From Leptodontidium sp. MPI-SDFR-AT-0119 (lineage: Eukaryota > Ascomycota > Leotiomycetes > Helotiales > Leptodontidiaceae): a stretch of 64,000 nt of DNA. This document shows positions 44,001 through 53,449 of the stretch, one piece after another (positions within the stretch are counted from its first letter, which is position 1; the number at the start of each line of letters is the position of its first letter). The notes below the pieces were generated by a model. That model was not told the origin of the DNA, made no database searches, and saw only the letters and a program-made list of their open reading frames with translations. Location of the stretch: positions 248,001 to 312,000 of the forward strand of contig JAHLEZ010000022.1 of assembly GCA_020726505.1 (NCBI GenBank). The letters are read 5' to 3'. Both the position numbers and the translations under genes were made by a program.

Positions 44001-44241
44001 GATGTCATCTGCGTGCTTTACGGCTGTAGCGTTCCGGTGATTTTGCGCCAATGGAATGTACATGGAGAAATTAGGATGTGCCAGGAGTTCATCGGTGAAT
44101 GGTAAGTCGCCAAGAATATTCGCTTCCTATGATAGAGCTTTTACTGACTGCACTAGCTATGTTCATGGCATAATGGATGGCGAAGTCGTTCTAGATGTTG
44201 CTGCGGGTAGGGCTTGTCCAGAAGATTTCAAAATTGAATAA
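41058..44241 (+). CDS. Receptor-like protein: signal peptide, Cys-rich ectodomain, transmembrane segment, cytosolic HET domain
   Basis: ATG at 41058. Residues 1-16 (MYVIQIVIATLAFAVA) are a signal peptide. A Cys-rich ectodomain follows (CPSGICCSYDTPCCGHTCC, then PCSNIDACCPPNNICYY), then a Ser/Thr/Pro-rich stalk (about 170-230) and one transmembrane helix (AAAIGGIAGGSGAFLVLVGL to IWFCVKK, about 240-266). After an acidic/Pro-rich linker comes a HET domain from about residue 443 (YEALSYKWG; WIWIDAICINQID; NAKRTLIWLGKG; WWSRLWIVQEVI). Two introns fit: 41403-41450 (48 bp, in frame, TACTAAG branch, removes 16 residues) and 44102-44156 (55 bp, TACTGAC branch), which joins FIGE to CYVHGIMDGEV, the usual HET-protein C-terminus, ending at TAA 44241. 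The frame across stalk, membrane segment and HET is uninterrupted, so the fusion is in the genome. Predicted role: plasma-membrane sensing coupled to incompatibility-type death (inference). Confidence 0.85.
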
Positions 44242-46334
44242 TATTGCAGTGTTATTGCTGGGTGTTTATAATTGATTTAGGGTGAGGGAGGGGGACCCTT
44301 CTTTGTTTGTATTAGCACCGCGATGTGTGACCGAGATATTTATCACCCTTTAATGAGATAGGTTCTTTTCATTGAGCACCGAGGATTTGCCGAAGTTCGA
44401 TACGGAAGGATTTTCCGGGCCATCAGCTCAATGAAGATTAGTTCTTTTCGTCCGCATATATCTTTTCACGACTTAACGAGGGCATAATCCAATACATAGG
44501 GTGGACACCAGGAATATTTCAACACTTGGTCACGTGCCGGACCATCTGAAATTGGGCATGCGGGGTAATATATTCTTAACCTCAGCTAATTTCATAATAG
44601 CTTTATCATTAATCGATCAATGTGTTGTGCATCAGCATATGGTGTCCTCTGTTGCAGAGTCTACGTCTTGTGATGCTTGTGCCTGAGTGCTGATCTGGTT
44701 TGACTCCTCACTCAGCAAGCGGAGTCGTGCGGGAATGACAAGCATCTCTAGTTGAATAACAATAGGTAGTTTGGTCCGGTATCCTTGATACTTGGGATAA
44801 ACCTCCTCGGCACTGCAAACAAGAACTCCAACCCAGGTACGGCATGCAAATTCCAGGGCGTTGAGAGCGTGACAGAAACAATCGTAATCTTTCTATCCCT
44901 TTTCACTGTTGCTCGGGAAAGCTGCAGGGAGAGTTGCTATCATTAGCGACCCTAGTCACTATCGATCTTCTAAAGATCTCATTGATGCTTGAATCGGGCA
45001 TTTGATTCTCTCTCTTTCTCACCTTGTAAATATACATAACTCGTCTCAGACCCCATCAGGCCGCTGGGAGTCATCGGTACGTTGTATTTTATTTTACCCT
45101 CTGATGTCATGACTCCACTCGACTTCGAAGATTTATATGCAAAAAGGGTATAGTTATGATGCTAATATGAAGGTCACGATGCAGCTATGCGAGCGAACTG
45201 ATTCGACAAATTGCGTTAGTCGGGGTAGACAAGCTATTAAGCTGCCACTCTAATTTTTCATGGCCCCAGCTAAAGCAACACATGGAAATAGCTAAATCAA
45301 CACATGCCAAGGATTTTGAAGGCACACCGGGCGCATCTATCACCCTCCCCCTACTATACTAATTTATACTGCAGGGCAAGGGCCACTTGTATATTTAAAG
45401 TATCCTCAGTTACCCCTAGATCAACTTTTGAAGCTATTCACAATTCTTAATCGCACAATGATATGTCAGCTTTCACTAGCGAACTTTGCGGTCCTGCAAC
45501 CACCTCCTGCAGCTTACATGTATAGGATATTATTAACATATCAATTAGATAGTACAGTAGATGTTACTGCGGCTTCTACAAGTATGATATAAAGGGATGT
45601 AATTAGAAGAGTAAAAGTGTATACCTAGGATGCAGACTTTGAGTTCACTAATTGGAAGTGTAGATAAGTTAGTATAAATATATAGGATACATAAGTAGGC
45701 CTTGCCCAGTAGTACTAATTAGTATGGCGAGGCGAGTGTGATAAATGTACCCTTCGGATTCCCCGGAAATCCTCAGCATGTGTTGATTTAGCTATTTCTA
45801 TGTGTTATTTTAGCTGGCGCCTTTTTCATTTGCCTTGTTAAGTGCGGCGAGGCCAAGTGGACAAAGCGACCTCGTCACCATATAAATATACCCCTGTCGC
45901 AGCCAATTTGCTACACTTAATAGGGTAGATAGGGTGGCCGTCAAAGGGGGGTCGCATGAAATCGGCCAAGGCTTGTTGTTGTGGGACGTTAAGGGTAGAC
46001 TGGATATGATCGAGAGCTTGCGCGAAAAAATGTTTCATGTCTCGGTGAAGGAAAATGGGGGCTCTCAAAGCTTTGTCAGGCGATTGGCAAATCAGGACGC
46101 TCGACAGCCCCACTTTCAGCCTTCTTTCAGGATAGCCAATGAGTAAACCTGAGAATGAAGGTCATGTCTCAGCCAAGTTCTGCCTAAAAGTCGGTATGTT
46201 CTTATTTCTACCACGCTCTCTGCTACAGCAGGATTACGAAAATCTACGGATATCATTCAAGACCTTCTAATAATTATCTGCGACAATTCACCTCTCGGCG
46301 GAGAAGATTCTTCACTCGAACTGACTCTTGCGAT
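44242..46334. other. Intergenic region holding a MITE
   Basis: 2.1 kb with no credible gene. Apart from the MITE at 45262-45821 I see only ordinary sequence. Confidence 0.5.
45262..45821. mobile_element. hAT-like MITE, 560 bp
   Basis: 45-bp terminal inverted repeats: left GGCCCCAGCTAAAGCAACAC... (45262-45306), right the reverse complement of GGCGCCAGCTAAAATAACAC... (45777-45821), with only a few differences. The 8-bp target duplication is TTTTTCAT at 45254-45261 and 45822-45829. Each TIR contains two direct copies of AGCTAAAKCAACACATG-like sequence. There is no coding capacity. An 8-bp duplication points to the hAT superfamily. Confidence 0.88.
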
Positions 46335-48332
46335 ATGAATAATGGCCGTGAAGCCGGGGAGGCTCAGCCTCTCCTCCCCCAGGCAGCCAGACCGCAGCGA
46401 AAGATCAACCTCAAATTGTGGAAGCTGTGGGCAATTGTCGCTATATTCGCAACTCTCCTTGTCAGCGTCGTTGTTCTGTTGACTCGCCGACCAATCCCTC
46501 CTCTTTTCTATCCCCCATTGGATTACTCTCGAGACAGCCTTCGACTGCTTCAGTTACATCCAGGGAGCGGTCGACAAGAGATACAAAGCACCATTTCAGA
46601 TGTGAAATTCATCTCGAACCCCACCTACTCGGCCCTCTCCTATACATGGGGATCCCCGGACAGAACAAACTCAATCAAAGTCAATGGATCTCGGCTTCAG
46701 ATTCGAGAAAATCTATGGAATGCTCTGCATGACCTCCGGGATCCCAAAATGACTCGAGTACTATGGGTGGATGCCATATGCATTGACCAAAACAACGTTG
46801 ACGAAAAGAACCACCAAGTACCTCTGATGTCGTTTGTATATAGCCGTGCGCAGGAAGTCTTGATATGGCTTGGGGAGCATAAGGCTCCCTATTGGATCGA
46901 GAGCTCGGCGCCGTCGGAGTGGCGAGATGACTGGGCGGTGAGAAAAGCAAAAGCAAGCTGGTGGACAGGAGCGACGCACGCATTTCTTTATGGGCTCGTA
47001 CACGAGGAATACTGGAAACGGGCGTGGATTGTTCAGGAGGTCGGAATGGCGCCCAAAACTATCCGCGTCCATTTTGGAAGACAATCGATACCTTGGGAGG
47101 AATTCATGAAGCTGATACGACTGTATCGTGCGGCAACGGTCGGTAATGCGGTGAACCTCGAAAACATACTAAAGCTAGACTCGTTAAGGGGCTCGAAATA
47201 CAAGGATGGAAAAACCTATTCGGTCGGTACCCTTCTGAACAGCTTCAGGGATGCGTTTGCATCTATTAGCCATGACAAGATCTACGCCTTTTTAGGCATG
47301 GCAAATGACCTTCTCGACAAGAGCATACAGATCGATTACTTACGATCCAAGTATAGCGTCTACTTAGACGTGATTACATTTCAGAATTCATCTACTTTTG
47401 ACTCCGAGGAAACGCTTATAGATATGGTCTACTTTAGCGGTCTAGTACGGCGGCTACTGACACGAGACTCCGGGCTCGTGCGCAAAGACAAGCCATTCTT
47501 TGGGTACCTGGCAGATCCAAACTCTTGGATGTATTACGGCTGCAAGGATGGCGAGTGTTCCGACTTCGTCGAAATGGATCCAGACAGAGGTGGCCAAATG
47601 CTACTTGGGTGGCTCATTCTGGACCTGTTCACAGATTTCATGAAATGGCTCGGTTCTTTCATAATCTGGCCAACAAAAGAATATATCGCAGTATGGCATC
47701 CATCCAATCCCGAAGTGGCAGAGACTTGGCTATCATATCCTAATCTGTCGAGCAACCTAGAAGGCATCAAAGTCCGCGGAGCTATTGCTGGTAACATCGA
47801 GCTTGTCGGGCCTTCGTACCTTGACATCATCGGGTCATCTGAAACCACACGAAAATGGGACGCTACCCTCTCTGGGTATTTCTCTAATGAAACCGACTTG
47901 AGTAAAGCGAGAGGAAATAATGAGCGGCTAAAAGCTATCCTAGGCTCTTCGGCAGATCTCGGACTAAGAAACATCGTTTCCTTCGACAGCACCATGAATG
48001 AGGGCAATTCTGCTAGCGACGCCTCCCCTCGTCTCTTCATAGGCTCTGAAACCATGTTGGGGTTGCTTCCGCCTAACGCCAGAAAGGGGGACTTGATCTG
48101 CCAATTTTGGAACGCAAGCTCATCTGCAGTTCTTCGGCGAAGTGAAGACGGGCACTATCGTATTGTCGGGCGGGCAGGAATCGTGCGGAAGGGAAAGAGC
48201 ATTCATTGGGATGTGCCGATAGACCGGGAGCCCTTCATCTCGCTGTCAGACAGACATATTGATCTCGCGGTGGATATGGAGATTTTGACCCGACTATCTT
48301 TTGATGTTGTTAACCTACCTGGAACTTCATGA
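46335..48332 (+). CDS. Membrane-anchored HET-domain protein, 665 aa
   Basis: Single exon. A hydrophilic N-terminus (MNNGREAGEAQPLLPQAARP) carries an acidic di-leucine pattern, E9-x3-L13-L14, then basic residues and one strong hydrophobic helix (LWAIVAIFATLLVSVVVLLT, about 31-50) with no cleavage site: a signal anchor. HET domain from about residue 96: TYSALSYTWGSPD, VLWVDAICIDQNN, EVLIWLGEH, WKRAWIVQEVGM. The C-terminus has the usual LLPPNARKGDLICQFWNASS. A second hydrophobic stretch (GWLILDLFTDFMKWLGSFII, about 430) may be membrane-associated. Whether the HET domain faces the cytosol or the lumen cannot be settled from sequence: basic residues flank the helix on both sides. It follows the other membrane HET gene in the same orientation, with the MITE between them. 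Confidence 0.88.
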   Translation: MNNGREAGEAQPLLPQAARPQRKINLKLWKLWAIVAIFATLLVSVVVLLTRRPIPPLFYPPLDYSRDSLRLLQLHPGSGRQEIQSTISDVKFISNPTYSALSYTWGSPDRTNSIKVNGSRLQIRENLWNALHDLRDPKMTRVLWVDAICIDQNNVDEKNHQVPLMSFVYSRAQEVLIWLGEHKAPYWIESSAPSEWRDDWAVRKAKASWWTGATHAFLYGLVHEEYWKRAWIVQEVGMAPKTIRVHFGRQSIPWEEFMKLIRLYRAATVGNAVNLENILKLDSLRGSKYKDGKTYSVGTLLNSFRDAFASISHDKIYAFLGMANDLLDKSIQIDYLRSKYSVYLDVITFQNSSTFDSEETLIDMVYFSGLVRRLLTRDSGLVRKDKPFFGYLADPNSWMYYGCKDGECSDFVEMDPDRGGQMLLGWLILDLFTDFMKWLGSFIIWPTKEYIAVWHPSNPEVAETWLSYPNLSSNLEGIKVRGAIAGNIELVGPSYLDIIGSSETTRKWDATLSGYFSNETDLSKARGNNERLKAILGSSADLGLRNIVSFDSTMNEGNSASDASPRLFIGSETMLGLLPPNARKGDLICQFWNASSSAVLRRSEDGHYRIVGRAGIVRKGKSIHWDVPIDREPFISLSDRHIDLAVDMEILTRLSFDVVNLPGTS

Positions 48333-49808
48333 TGAAATGGTGTGAGTGTTAGAAGTAGGAAACCAACCAACTTAATACTTCGCTCATTATCTCATCTTGT
48401 TTGTCTATCTCTGTAGTTAGAAAGTTCTGAAATGAAACCTATTAATACTGTCTGTCCATAGTGACATTTATTTCAAAATATCTCGACTTCAGCTCTCGCA
48501 AGCCTCTTGGGTCGATCGTAGTGCGGAGTCCCGCTGGCTCGGTTGACGGGTTTGGGAATCAGCACAAGCAGCACCAAATCTCATCTTCTAGACAGAAAAG
48601 AAAGAGAGACGAAGGATTTGTTGATAAGTGGTGGAATGAAGAGATGCAAATCGGGCGACAGCTAGACTGATATAACAAAAGCTGAAATCAGCACAGAACC
48701 TGAAAAACGCGAGCTAGACACAATCGACCTTCACAGCATTCGAGACCGAAAGTCTGGCAGGCCATGAGAGTGAGCCTTACGGCGACGGATTCACTGTTGC
48801 TTATTAGTTTCACAGCAGGTCGGCCACTCCACGCATACAAGTCAGTTAGAGAGCTTTTAGCGCTGCGTGATGCTATCAAGGGTCACAAATCGCTTCCTGA
48901 GGATGGAAATTGTCAGCGTGTGAGGTGTGATTAGTGAGTCACATGATGAATCACATAAGGAGGTGGCATTTCTACCTAATTTGCAGTACTGTAGCCTACT
49001 GCTGCCTGTCGTTCAGATGCTCTATATAAAGCATCAATAGCTGTAGTCTCAATACGATAACTCAAACCAATTTCATGAATCGACAGATGTGCCACAAAGC
49101 GCGTCATGACCGCTTACCTAAAACCTGCATCGCTAACAGAAATATTATTCATTGAAACATTTCCGAAAACAATATCATTATCACAGAAGCTGCCATTAGA
49201 GGAGACCCGAAAGGGATGTTGATTGATCTGGACTTGCCAAAGGAGTTGGACAGTGTAGAATGGAGCTAGTCATCGGACTGGCACCATGCAGTTTATGGTG
49301 ATTGAGGTACTCCAAGGTAAGGGGCTACACGTATCGACATGATCTTGAATAATTCTTCTATGTTTCATATGGATGTGCATTGGTCATGGTCACGATGACA
49401 TGGATCCGGCAAGACAGCAAGAAGACAAAGGCATTGGCAACGAATAGATTTTTTAAGCATATCTCAAACAATGTCACACCTGGCCCAAAGGACCCCTCCA
49501 TGTGATCCGCACGGATTGATTAGTAGCCTCATTTTTGGCTTTGGGCATTGCTGCTGCTCAGCCCAAGCTGTGTAACTATTATGTGCTGGTGTGGCAGCTT
49601 GGTCTTGGTAGACCTTGTTGCAGAAGAAATACATGAGATAGGCAGATCGTTTTAGCGAATCGGAGAAGGTTTGATCAGGGCTTGTTTTGTTGCGCATCAA
49701 AAAGGCCGTGCAGCCATTTTTCGCCTCAATAGGGTGTGGGGAAAATGAGGCGATGCCACTGGCGACCTCTCACTTGAAGGCATCTTCACGACAAATTGAA
49801 CACCCATC
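48333..49808. other. Intergenic, nothing assigned
   Basis: 1.5 kb between a HET gene and the TAF9 relic. Short frames are not convincing, and no repeats or RNA genes were seen. Confidence 0.35.
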
Positions 49809-50587
49809 ATGGCAGAAGTCAACGGGGGTGACGTCCCTCAAACCAACGGCCACCCCTCAGCATCTCCCCCATCTCTGCTAAGAGCAGCACCCTCACAACC
49901 CGCCCCAATTACCATCCCTCCCCCCACTATTCCGCTCACCTCCCCCCAAGACAACAGTCTCAACAAGCGTCCACGCGATGCACGTCTAATGCACATGCTC
50001 CTCTCCTCCCTAGGCTGCACAGCATATCAAATCAAGAGCGCGTCCCTCTCCAACTCCTCGACTTCGTGTACAGACATTCCATCTCTATTCTCTCCGATGT
50101 TCTACGGCTCTCGTTCGACGCTTTTATCTCGCAACAAACGCGCGCATGGGACGCCCCTCCTGGTGGCGGATTCAGAGAAGCTGATGGACAAGTTAGCGCA
50201 AATGCGGTCCTGTTGGCGATTCAAAGTCGGTTGCAGTATCAATTCAGTGGTGGGAATGGAGGTCGCGGATTGAGCAAGGAGTTTTTGTTGGGGATGGCAC
50301 AGCAGAGGAATGAAGTTACGTTGCCAAGGGTACTACGGAATGAATGGGGTGTTCGGTTGCCGAGTGAGAAGTTCGTGTTGACGGGCGTCCTGTGGGGATT
50401 GAAGGGCGAGTGGGGGGTTGATGATGAGGAGACGATGCAGGGAGATGGGATGGAAGGTGTGGAGCTGGAGGAGTAGGGTGGCGAGGGTGGGGAGGAGGGG
50501 GGCACGATGGAAGATTTGTTTGGCGGTGATCCGGATCCGGATCCGGATATGGATAAGATGATTGAGAGAAAGAAAGGAATGCCGTGA
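49809..50587 (+). pseudogene. TAF9-like (TFIID/SAGA histone-fold subunit) gene broken by a 5-bp duplication and a stop
   Basis: MAEVNGGDVPQTNGHPSASP and a Pro-rich leader precede KRPRDARLMHMLLSSLGCTA, the start of the TAF9 histone fold. Frame is then lost at TATCAAATCAAGAG: the 5-mer ATCAA is present twice (50026-50030 and 50031-50035). Skipping one copy restores YQERVPLQLLDFVYRHSISI, then VSANAVLLAIQSRLQYQF and RVLRNEWGVRLPSEKFVLTG, the conserved TAF9 region. The second frame meets TAG at 50474-50476 but continues in the same frame with EDLFGGDPDPDPDMDKM to TGA at 50585-50587. TAF9 is normally a single essential gene of TFIID and SAGA, so this is probably a second, disabled copy. The alternative, a sequencing error plus an altered C-terminus, cannot be excluded. 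Confidence 0.75.
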
Positions 50588-51770
50588 TGATCAAGGAGGA
50601 TACTGCTTAGAGCTGGAGCACAACCAAGTCACATATAAAAAAAACAGTCGGCGATTGGGTATATGATAGATGCTGGGCGCTGGGAGCTATCATCTTCTTG
50701 GTTCTCGTCCTTATCCCTCTCCTTTTTGGCAGTCGTTCATGCAAGTTTACAGAATCTTCGAGGAGAACAAACTTGAGACGCACACCGTGGGGTTCTTTCT
50801 GGGTCGTCTCGATAGCAGGCGTGATGCCTCTGTTGGAGGACTTCCAGTCTCCTCGATTCCTATCTTCTCTCATAGACCAATCATATTGTAGAGGAAGTCT
50901 TCCATCTTTCAGAATTAATTGCTCAATTAAAATTGTTTAAATCTAGGATTTCTCACAGTGAAGGAATCACCACATTTTAACCTCTCCAAATGTATCTGCC
51001 CACATTAAACCTCCCCAGATTAACCTCCCCAGATTAGTCTCCCCAAATACATCTCCGCATCCGTCCAGATTAGTCTCCACAGATTAACGTCCCCGGATGA
51101 GTCTGCTTATATATACATCTCACTTCTAATGGATGTCGTTGCCCCCACCTGTCGCCGTGACCAAGACACGGACAAGCTCAGGATGGATAGCCCGAACCAT
51201 CTCGGCTAGTGCATGCAACTTGACAAGCTTTTTTGAATTGTTGAAGCTTCACCACGTATTTAGTATTGAAGGAATTGTAGAGGAGGCGGGGAGTACGTAC
51301 ACTATCGTCTCAGCTAATCCTGAATACAAGGATAATAGGAAGGTGACGGGCCTGCAAGTGTAGACAAACGCCGACCTCTACGTACCGTGCAGGCTGGCCA
51401 GTAAGTCAGTCTAGGTAAGTCTTGCTCTTCAGTTGAGCCAAAAAATCGGAATTAGTTAGTCAAATTTGAAAACTTAATAAGTCATTTGTAAAATTCTCAA
51501 CTGATTTAGACTGTCAGTTGAAAAATAATTAGATTTGCTGATAATTTAAAGGATTTTTGAGGTAAATTCTATGAATTTATATAGAGAAAGAACTAAATAC
51601 TTATAATTCTCAAAACATACCTAAACACTAATAAATATTAACCTTTACTTATACACGTAACATGTACCCCTTCTGCTTTATATACTCAAAAAAACAAATA
51701 TATATTTGAAAACGTGATTTTAAGGTCACGTTTTAAGCCCATCAGTTCTAATAAGTACTAATCAGTTAGC
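50588..51770. other. Intergenic with degenerate 15-bp repeats; small doubtful frame
   Basis: A degenerate tandem array lies at 50985-51107. A TATA-like TATATATA follows at about 51106, then an ATG at 51133 opening 76 codons (MSLPPPVAVTKTRTSSGWIA) with no recognisable feature; I do not call it a gene. From 51470 the sequence becomes AT-rich. Confidence 0.35.
50985..51107. repeat. Degenerate array of about 15-bp units
   Basis: Repeated variants of CCCCAGATTAACCTC / CCCCAGATTAGTCTC / CCACAGATTAACGTC, about eight to nine units with drift. Confidence 0.7.
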
Positions 51771-51949
51771 TCGAGTATAAATACACGGGGGCTCTCCTGA
51801 ATAAGGCCTAGCGTAGTCGAGCGCTATTTACATTAATATGTCGTATACTCGCCACCTAGTCTTCCTAATTAGGCTTGGCGCCGTCGCATAGCCAGCCAAT
51901 ACTACGAGCTGTGTCAGTTAGAATACGAGGCGCATCAGAGGTCGTAACA
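51771..51949 (-). mobile_element. Truncated LTR of the 6.58-kb gypsy family, minus strand
   Basis: The reverse complement begins TGTTACGACCTCTGATGCGC and follows the LTR for about 180 bp to TACTCGAG, where similarity stops. It shares the subfamily segment ACATATTAA(C/T)GTAAATAGC with the solo LTR at 52393 rather than with the full element. Confidence 0.8.
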
Positions 51950-52392
51950 AAAAGCCAATCAACTTAGTTTATATTAAGGTTTTTTAAACACTTTCCCCCT
52001 TATTATACCTCCTTTTCTTAAGTAGTCGCTAATGTGCTTCCTTCTCCTCTTCCTCTTAGCTTCGTATAGTCTAGTACTTAGCACGTGTGATCGAGTATTA
52101 GCTTTAGAAATAAACATAATATATATAAGACTAATAATAAGCTCGATATATTCCATGCTCTTAGTTTAAGTAGCTCCGTATCGTTCTACGGCTCTTAGTT
52201 AAGAAGCGATAACTATTTATATAACTACAAGTGAACCTGTTATACGTAGGGAGGAAAGGTAATAGAAATGAATTATCTTATAGGAGTAGTAAAGCCGCAT
52301 AGGCATCCTTAGAAACAAGATTGTCGATGTTAGTCTTATAAACATTAGTAATCTACTATCGTAGTTTAACCGGGAGCCCAGAGTGTATATCT
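51950..52392. other. AT-rich spacer between two gypsy LTR remnants
   Basis: No gene; RIP-like composition. It may be older transposon sequence. Confidence 0.4.
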
Positions 52393-52693
52393 GTTACGAC
52401 CTACGATGCGCCTCGTATTCTAACCGACACGGGCTCGTAGTATCGCTGGCTATGCGACGACGCTAAGCTTAATAGGGAAGACTAAGTGGCGAGCCTACGA
52501 CATATTAACGTAAATAGCACTCGACTACGCTAGGCCCTATTAAGAGGGTCCTTTATATATATATACTAAAGCCCTCCCTTACGGAGAGCTCTCCTTTCCT
52601 CCTTGTCTTTTCTTCTCGATTCTGAGCGTAGCATTAGGCCCAAATACAAAGCTAGAGTCTACTCGCCGTATCAACCTCTTGCCAGCCGTAACA
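52393..52693 (+). mobile_element. Solo LTR of the 6.58-kb gypsy family
   Basis: 301 bp, TGTTACGACCTACGATGCGC to CAGCCGTAACA, flanked by ATATC at 52388-52392 and 52694-52698. Its ends are intact TG...CA, with less RIP than the LTRs of the full element. Confidence 0.92.
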
Positions 52694-53449
52694 ATATCCC
52701 CTAAATGTCGCTATAAGGTTACTACAAACACGATCGAGTTGCATAGTTTATAATATAATATATAATAGTTAGTATATATACATTTTATAACTAGGCAATT
52801 TAGAGGAAGTTGCATCGATAATAAAGAAGACATCGCGAATATAAGGTTTAAACTATTTAGTTACTATATAATATTCTAAAAAGATAAAGCAAAGCTAAAG
52901 TCAAACTAAAGGAAACGCGTATCTCATAGAACGCGCGTATATAACGCGTCTATACCGCGTTCCCCGTATAACTGTTCATATTCCGCCTTTAAAATTAAGG
53001 AGACGGTGCACAGAGTATAAATTGATCTTATTAGCATTAGAGGGTTCCCTCGATTACGACGTAAATGAGGCAGGGACGCACAGGGTTGAGAGTGATCTGA
53101 CCACGAGGGCATGAGCCTGAGAGTAGTCCGTAGTAAACACCTTTAATAGTAAAGTTCATGACGCTCTCTCTGGAGGGACTAAAACTTTTTTACACTTTGC
53201 AATAGCAGACTACATAACCTCTTCGTTAACAGCCATAGTAGTGTTAAAGGTAGTAAGTGAGGGGCAGAATTTGCGGGCATTACGTAAGGAATTCGGTTAC
53301 CCCACTGGATCGCTCAAGTTAAGCGCCAAGGCTAAAACAGAATCTTGTCAGCTGAGAATCCTGCTATTTTCTCTGATGTAAGAATTTGTACTGGTTTAAC
53401 AACGTGTAGAAATCTATGAGCTTTGCGTTTCCTTTATTTGTTGATTTGA
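52694..53449. other. AT-rich to normal transition, intergenic
   Basis: The first 250 bp are AT-rich. Normal composition returns by about 53100. No gene seen; promoter of the next HET gene. Confidence 0.4.

Noticed and set aside
51133..51363. 76-codon frame after a TATA-like box
   Set aside because: No homology or domain recognised, short, and next to decayed repeats.
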